Origin: Bacilli bacterium
GTDB lineage: Bacteria > Bacillota_I > Bacilli_A > Izemoplasmatales > Hujiaoplasmataceae
DNA: 51,794 bases
Assembly: GCA_016935515.1 (NCBI GenBank)
Contig: JAFGQT010000056.1
Span: 1 to 51,794, forward strand
Reading direction: 5' to 3'
The position numbers were made by a program, and so were the translations under genes. Of this stretch, positions 46,908 to 51,794 are shown one piece after another. The number at the start of each line of letters is the position of its first letter. Position 1 is the first letter of the stretch. The notes under the pieces were generated by a model. That model was given only the letters and a program-made list of their open reading frames with translations, ran no database searches and was not told where the DNA came from.

Positions 46908-47780
46908 ATGAGCGACACACCTGAAAAAATCAAGAAACTGATCAAAGTTCTGCAAAAAGGCGAAATTACTGAATACTATATTTACATGCACATTGCAAAA
47001 AGAACAAAAAACGAGAAAAACCGGAAGATTTTGGAAAAGATCGCCCTGCAAGAGAAAGCTCATTATGAAATATGGACCAAATACCTTGGCCAACCGATCA
47101 AACCATCGAAATGGAAATTGATAAAATACAAAATCATGAATGCCATCTTCGGATATACCTTCACTCTAAAACTGATGGAGAATGGTGAAGACAAAGCCAA
47201 GCAATACTATGATGAAATCGGTAAATACGTCGATAAAGCCCACGCCATCGCTTTAGAAGAAGACGAACATGAGCAAGAACTCATCCAGATGCTTGATGAA
47301 GAGAGACTGAATTATGTCGGCTCCATGGTTTTGGGATTGAATGATGCGTTGGTTGAACTGACGGGAACATTGGCCGGATTGACTTTCGCTTTGGGAGATA
47401 CCAAATTGATCAGCCTTTCGGGATTGGTTACCGGTATTGCGGCCAGTCTTTCCATGGCCGCCAGCGAGTACTTGAGTGAGAAAGCTGACAATAACAAGAA
47501 CGCTCTGAAATCTGCTTTTTATACCGGAATTGCCTATATAATGACTGTAGCGATATTGATATTACCATACTTGTTGATTCCTAACCCCTTTATTTCATTG
47601 GTGATCATGCTAGGATCTGTAGTATTCATCATCTTCTTTTTCAATTACTACATCTCTGTAGCTAAGGATCTGCCTTTCAAAAAGCGATTCTTGCAGATGG
47701 CAATAATCAGTCTTGGCGTTGCGGCAATCTCATTTGGAATCGGCATTCTCGTCAAGATGCTTCTGGGCATCGATATCTGA
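46908..47780 (+). CDS. Ferritin-like/rubrerythrin domain fused to VIT1/CCC1-type transporter
   Basis: N-terminal EITEYYIYMHIAKRTKNEKNRKILEKIALQEKAHYEIW and ALEEDEHEQELIQML di-iron motifs; C-terminal GLNDALVELTGTLAGLTFALGDTKLISLSGLVTGIAASLSMAASEYLSEKA VIT1 motif. Confidence 0.92.
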   Translation: MSDTPEKIKKLIKVLQKGEITEYYIYMHIAKRTKNEKNRKILEKIALQEKAHYEIWTKYLGQPIKPSKWKLIKYKIMNAIFGYTFTLKLMENGEDKAKQYYDEIGKYVDKAHAIALEEDEHEQELIQMLDEERLNYVGSMVLGLNDALVELTGTLAGLTFALGDTKLISLSGLVTGIAASLSMAASEYLSEKADNNKNALKSAFYTGIAYIMTVAILILPYLLIPNPFISLVIMLGSVVFIIFFFNYYISVAKDLPFKKRFLQMAIISLGVAAISFGIGILVKMLLGIDI

Positions 47781-47794
47781 TTGTCAAACAAATA

Positions 47795-47827
47795 AAGGAA
47801 CTCAACTTCAACAAAGTCGAGTTCCTT
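47795..47827. terminator. Hairpin terminator between convergent VIT1-type and lipoprotein genes
   Basis: aaggaactcaactt...aagtcgagttcctt (14-bp arms with one G-U) then ttttt. Confidence 0.82.
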
Positions 47828-47847
47828 TTTAATTTTTATTTGCGTAT

Positions 47848-50109
47848 TTACTCTTCAGTTGGCATAAGTTCTCGGATATAGTTCGGGAATTCCTCAATCC
47901 GATCTTTCTGAACAATCGTCAAATTGTCTCGATCGTAAGTAGAGAATGCTGCAGCCTCCGAAATCATGAAATCATATAAGTCATTCACAGCGGATTCAAT
48001 GGGATTGATCTCTTCCAAAGTAAGATCAGCTAAGCTCATGAATTCTGCAGTCTTAATGAAATTGAATATTGCAGTGATCATGGCGTCGACGATCTCCTGA
48101 TTATCACTGTCCAGATAGGCATTAAAATGCGTTGACGCAAAAATGATCATGGAATAAAGTTCGTATTGATCAGCGAGATATTCATCGCTAGACTTATAAT
48201 CATCACCAAAAGTATTCGAATAGTGATTATTCACAATCTCAACCAAGGCTACAATATCCTGAACAACCGTCTCTGAATCGATGTAAGTTGTCAACTCCTG
48301 AAGCAAACTCAACAGGTTCGGCATATGAGTAACTAACAAAGTCTCCAGATTTGTTCTCATGGTATCGACTTGCGCATTTGTCAACCCCGAATCAACACCG
48401 ATCGTTTCATAGTCGATTGTGCTCACAAACATATTAACAACAGCTTCGACATCCGCATCATCCAAGTTTTGAAGAACAGCATCAAGATTGATGATTACCT
48501 CACCAATGAGCTCTATGCTTGCGATTCTTTTTGCATTCTCAAACTCGGTGAAGTTATCATAAGTCGTATCTGTCGCTGAATTGTAATAATTCCCGTCCCA
48601 ATAATAGGCATTGAAGCCATTCAAAACAGCCATTTTGCGCAATAACTCGCCGTCAGTCTCGACAATCGAATCAAGCAGAACTTCGAACGACTCATCCATT
48701 ATATCCTGTACAGCCATCATTTGATCATAATCAAGACCTTGAATTACCGCTAACAGCACTTCGTCATCCAATATTGTTTCATCGATCTGTCCGATATATG
48801 TATTGAAAATATCGGCTTTTTCTTCATTTGTGAATAACTCTTCCATCTGCGTGATCAGATCATCGTTTTCTTCGAGGAAACCATCGAAATACTCCAGCAT
48901 TAGAATTTGTATCTCCGCATTGAACATTTCTTCATTATCATTCTCTAGATAAGTAGTACCAAGCGTCTTGACTTCGTTGACAAAGTCCATGTCAAACGAA
49001 TCCATGTAGGCAATATATAGTTCGTATGAGAGAATTGCCTCAGCAGCGTATTTCATCTTGTACTCAGACATGCTCGCGTCTCCGGTCACTGTTACGGTCA
49101 GGCTTTCGAGAACTTCAACGGTCAAAACCATCATTTCCATGGTTGGAACGTTCTCGCGCAGAATTGCGACATATTCATCCTTGATGACTATGAGTTCTTC
49201 CGAATTAAGAGTCGAAAACTCCAAGTCGTCATTATTGACCAAAGCGTTTATCTTGCCAATGAATTGCTGATCAAAGTCTTCCTGGAAAGCAATGATGTAC
49301 TCGATGATTTCGACAATTGCCAACAAGGCTTTGTCGCCATCTTCTTCCAACATCGTAACCAGACCTTCAAGCATCGACTTTGCCTCTTCCAACTGATCGA
49401 TGTTTTGTTGGTAATATTGTGCATCTTCGGGATACCAAGTCATCATTTCCTCATAGTATCCAATCTCTACATCAATGTTTGCGATTTGCGCTTCTAAACT
49501 CTGAGGCACTATCGTTTTCAACAGTGCGCTGACAATTGCCTCGACGTTCATGTCGGTTTCCATCATCGTCTTGAGTGCAGCATTCGCTAGCAACATGTTG
49601 CCATCCGCCTCTTCATACTCTTCCGTGAAAGTCAAGATTGCCTCGCTCATGGCCTCAACTTCTTCGCCTGTCATGCCTTTGTCGACCAGTTCCGCCGCAG
49701 TTCCTGCGCTTAAAAACATCATACCAAGTTCTCCCAGCGCAAGCTGCATCTCCATTATCTCCCCATCTCTGTTTTCAACGTAGGCTATTGAAGCGCTTAA
49801 CGGGGAGTCTTTGAATCCGCGTGAAGCTTTTGCTTGAACGCGAAAGATCAATTTCTCCCCTGCCAATGAACTAAAATCATAACTGTTCTCATTGACAGTA
49901 TCTTCCTCGATCTCATTGACATAAATGACATAACCTTTTGCGCCTTCGACTTCGTCCCATGACAATACCGTGCCTTCAATCGATAAATTGGTAGGCATCT
50001 CCACGAACTCAGTGATATCAACATCTACCGGATTCGAATTGCATCCAATCGCTCCAAACAAGACTATAGCTGAAAACACTAACACCAAGTATTTTTTTAT
50101 TCTTTTCAC
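47848..50109 (-). CDS. Large predicted lipoprotein: N-terminal FnIII-like domain and long acidic alpha-helical region, function unknown
   Basis: Signal peptide with lipobox (MKRIKKYLVLVFSAIVLFGAIGC); TNLSIEGTVLSWDEVEGAKGYVIYVN FnIII-like start; remainder Glu/Met/Leu-rich. Confidence 0.8.
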   Translation of the reverse strand: MKRIKKYLVLVFSAIVLFGAIGCNSNPVDVDITEFVEMPTNLSIEGTVLSWDEVEGAKGYVIYVNEIEEDTVNENSYDFSSLAGEKLIFRVQAKASRGFKDSPLSASIAYVENRDGEIMEMQLALGELGMMFLSAGTAAELVDKGMTGEEVEAMSEAILTFTEEYEEADGNMLLANAALKTMMETDMNVEAIVSALLKTIVPQSLEAQIANIDVEIGYYEEMMTWYPEDAQYYQQNIDQLEEAKSMLEGLVTMLEEDGDKALLAIVEIIEYIIAFQEDFDQQFIGKINALVNNDDLEFSTLNSEELIVIKDEYVAILRENVPTMEMMVLTVEVLESLTVTVTGDASMSEYKMKYAAEAILSYELYIAYMDSFDMDFVNEVKTLGTTYLENDNEEMFNAEIQILMLEYFDGFLEENDDLITQMEELFTNEEKADIFNTYIGQIDETILDDEVLLAVIQGLDYDQMMAVQDIMDESFEVLLDSIVETDGELLRKMAVLNGFNAYYWDGNYYNSATDTTYDNFTEFENAKRIASIELIGEVIINLDAVLQNLDDADVEAVVNMFVSTIDYETIGVDSGLTNAQVDTMRTNLETLLVTHMPNLLSLLQELTTYIDSETVVQDIVALVEIVNNHYSNTFGDDYKSSDEYLADQYELYSMIIFASTHFNAYLDSDNQEIVDAMITAIFNFIKTAEFMSLADLTLEEINPIESAVNDLYDFMISEAAAFSTYDRDNLTIVQKDRIEEFPNYIRELMPTEE

Positions 50110-50123
50110 TCGACATCTCTCCT

Positions 50124-51794
50124 TTATTCTTTATATATCTCATCTGTAATTTCTAATTTTCCTATCCTGATGTAATAAAGCAAATAACTCACGACGTAAG
50201 CCACAAACACGATCATAACTGATGAAATCAGAACATATGGGGTGGGCGATATTTCTTTGTAGTAGTTGAAAAACAACATTATTTCTGGCATGAACTCAGT
50301 CAAAAGTACAACCTCAAAAGCTGCGATCATAAGAACTAAGGAAAAACCAAGGCCAATCTCGTAGGCAATGCACTTTCCGAATTCAGAGTTTGAAACTCCC
50401 AAGGTCTTCAGCTCTGCATAATCGTGCTTCATCGTCTGAAAGACAAGCAGTGTATTGTTCACGATCACAATCAGGAAACTTACGATCATTATCGACGTCA
50501 AAACCAGAAACAAACTGCTGGCGGTCTTGTAAATTGAGCCAAAGTCATTTATCAACGCATTGATGTCGAGAACATAATACATCTGTGAGCCGTAGTCTTC
50601 CAATAACTCGATGAATATGTCGTCTTCCTCATCAGATTGGATAAGCAGACTGTTGATTGAAAATTCTTCCTCATACTCTGGAACAAACAACAGATTGCTA
50701 TAGACGACATTATCGAAGTTTGTATCCAAAAAACCCGCAATCTCAACCTCCATGATATCATGTTCGGAATTGATAAGCAAAGATATGGTTTCCCCGATCT
50801 CAAGATCATAGATTTTTCCCAAACTTTTTGGTATGACAACATAAATCTCATCGTTTTCAAGATAATCGGACCCAATCGGTTCGACACGATCAAAGTTGAA
50901 ATACTCGTCGAACCTATCGCCTTCGAGAGACACGAAGAATTGCATTTTTTCCTTTTCGATTTCGCCTTGACTGTCAATCAACAGTCTGACGTCTCTATAG
51001 AAGATGACTTCATCAACCGCTTCAACGGCGTAATTCTGAATTATTTCGGTTTTCAAAGCGTCATCGTAGTTGGTGATGTTGGTCATGGCATAATCAAAAT
51101 TGATTTGATCGATGAAGAAATCTACTTCGTTGATAACGAAAACCCTGACCGAAAGTGTGGTTGCGACTACGACGAATGAAGCAAACAAAACTCTCAACGA
51201 ATTGTGGATATATTTGTTATCAGCCATATATTTCAAATTGAAAGCCTGAAAAAGGTTTCTTGGTTTCTTTCGCAAACTACTTCCAGCCACTTTTTCCAGA
51301 ACAAAACTGATAATTTGGAAGCCCGCAAGCAAAGACAAGATAACGATCAGAAAACTGTCAATCGCAGTTTCAAACGGTTGAATGATGATCATCAAGATGA
51401 GTCCGGTAAGCAAAACGATCATATAGATTGTGGAAGTCTTGTGCTTCTCATAACGGTAATCAGTGGACAATCCAATCAAACTGAGCTCTTTCATTTTTCT
51501 GAAGACAAACCAGCCTTCGAAGGCTATGAATAGAACCATAATTGCCATTGCCAAGATCGTATTTGCCACGCTGAGATTAATGAAAGAATTCAAGGAGTAT
51601 GCCCTTCCCGCCAAGTTTATGGTGAGATAGGCGCCTACTATTCCTATCACGAATGCAAAAGAGAAAACTATCGACAGTTGAATGAACCAAATTCCTCTCA
51701 TAAAACCGGCGTTCCCCCCGAGATTCGTGATGGTTCCGTATTGGTGTTTAAGCTTCTGCACAAAAAGCGGGAACAACGAGTGAATAACCATTCC
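50124..51794 (-). CDS. FtsX-like ABC transporter permease, C-terminal part (5' end outside the window)
   Basis: Multiple TM segments around an extracytoplasmic domain. TASSLFLVLTSIMIVSFLIVIVNNTLLVFQTMKHDYAELKTLGVSNSEFGKCIAYEI is typical of an FtsX domain. The frame is open to the window edge. Confidence 0.85.
   Translation of the reverse strand, partial: GMVIHSLFPLFVQKLKHQYGTITNLGGNAGFMRGIWFIQLSIVFSFAFVIGIVGAYLTINLAGRAYSLNSFINLSVANTILAMAIMVLFIAFEGWFVFRKMKELSLIGLSTDYRYEKHKTSTIYMIVLLTGLILMIIIQPFETAIDSFLIVILSLLAGFQIISFVLEKVAGSSLRKKPRNLFQAFNLKYMADNKYIHNSLRVLFASFVVVATTLSVRVFVINEVDFFIDQINFDYAMTNITNYDDALKTEIIQNYAVEAVDEVIFYRDVRLLIDSQGEIEKEKMQFFVSLEGDRFDEYFNFDRVEPIGSDYLENDEIYVVIPKSLGKIYDLEIGETISLLINSEHDIMEVEIAGFLDTNFDNVVYSNLLFVPEYEEEFSINSLLIQSDEEDDIFIELLEDYGSQMYYVLDINALINDFGSIYKTASSLFLVLTSIMIVSFLIVIVNNTLLVFQTMKHDYAELKTLGVSNSEFGKCIAYEIGLGFSLVLMIAAFEVVLLTEFMPEIMLFFNYYKEISPTPYVLISSVMIVFVAYVVSYLLYYIRIGKLEITDEIYKE

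Noticed and set aside
1-51794. Mycoplasma-type code (TGA = Trp)
   Set aside because: Many genes end cleanly at TGA (for example the CapD-like gene at 33228-33230) and conserved Trp residues use TGG, so the standard bacterial code applies.
1-51794. CRISPR arrays, tRNA/rRNA genes, transposons or prophage
   Set aside because: No regularly spaced repeats, cloverleaf-like or rRNA-like sequences, transposase motifs or phage structural genes were seen on reading. A tRNAscan/Infernal run would be needed to exclude small RNAs fully.

Overview
The window is a densely packed, mostly minus-strand bacterial chromosomal segment of about 52 kb. It uses the standard code with TGA as a stop, and looks like a low-to-moderate GC anaerobic Firmicutes/Mollicutes-type organism (taxonomy is inference). 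No rRNA, tRNA, CRISPR array, transposon or prophage was recognised. About 45 protein genes are supported. They include the rnfC edge of an Rnf complex; RNA-modification enzymes (RluF-like, RluA-like, RlmH, TrmFO, RlmD); a thioredoxin/thioredoxin reductase pair; threonine aldolase with a chorismate mutase; an acyltransferase/esterase/zinc-ribbon membrane protein cluster; PepT; XerC; GH13/LacI; DtxR-FeoB-FeoA; a glycerol-3-phosphate-oxidase-like trio with an MGMT; Fhs; CorA; a polysaccharide-control locus (CapD, two-component system, CpsB/CpsD/YveK); tandem UppP paralogues; superoxide reductase; a GltS-like symporter; a ferritin-like/VIT1 fusion; and a large helical lipoprotein next to an FtsX-like permease. 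The most interesting signals are: (1) a 17-bp palindrome that exactly fills the -35/-10 spacer of the putative rnf promoter; (2) an unassigned structured leader with GNRA and UUCG tetraloop hairpins and a duplicated pairing strand before a two-component system; (3) a compact zinc-ribbon membrane protein/condensation-like acyltransferase/esterase cassette; (4) a 753-aa FnIII-helical lipoprotein with an FtsX permease; and (5) a DtxR-like operator arrangement at feoAB. All calls come from reading the sequence; no database searches were run.
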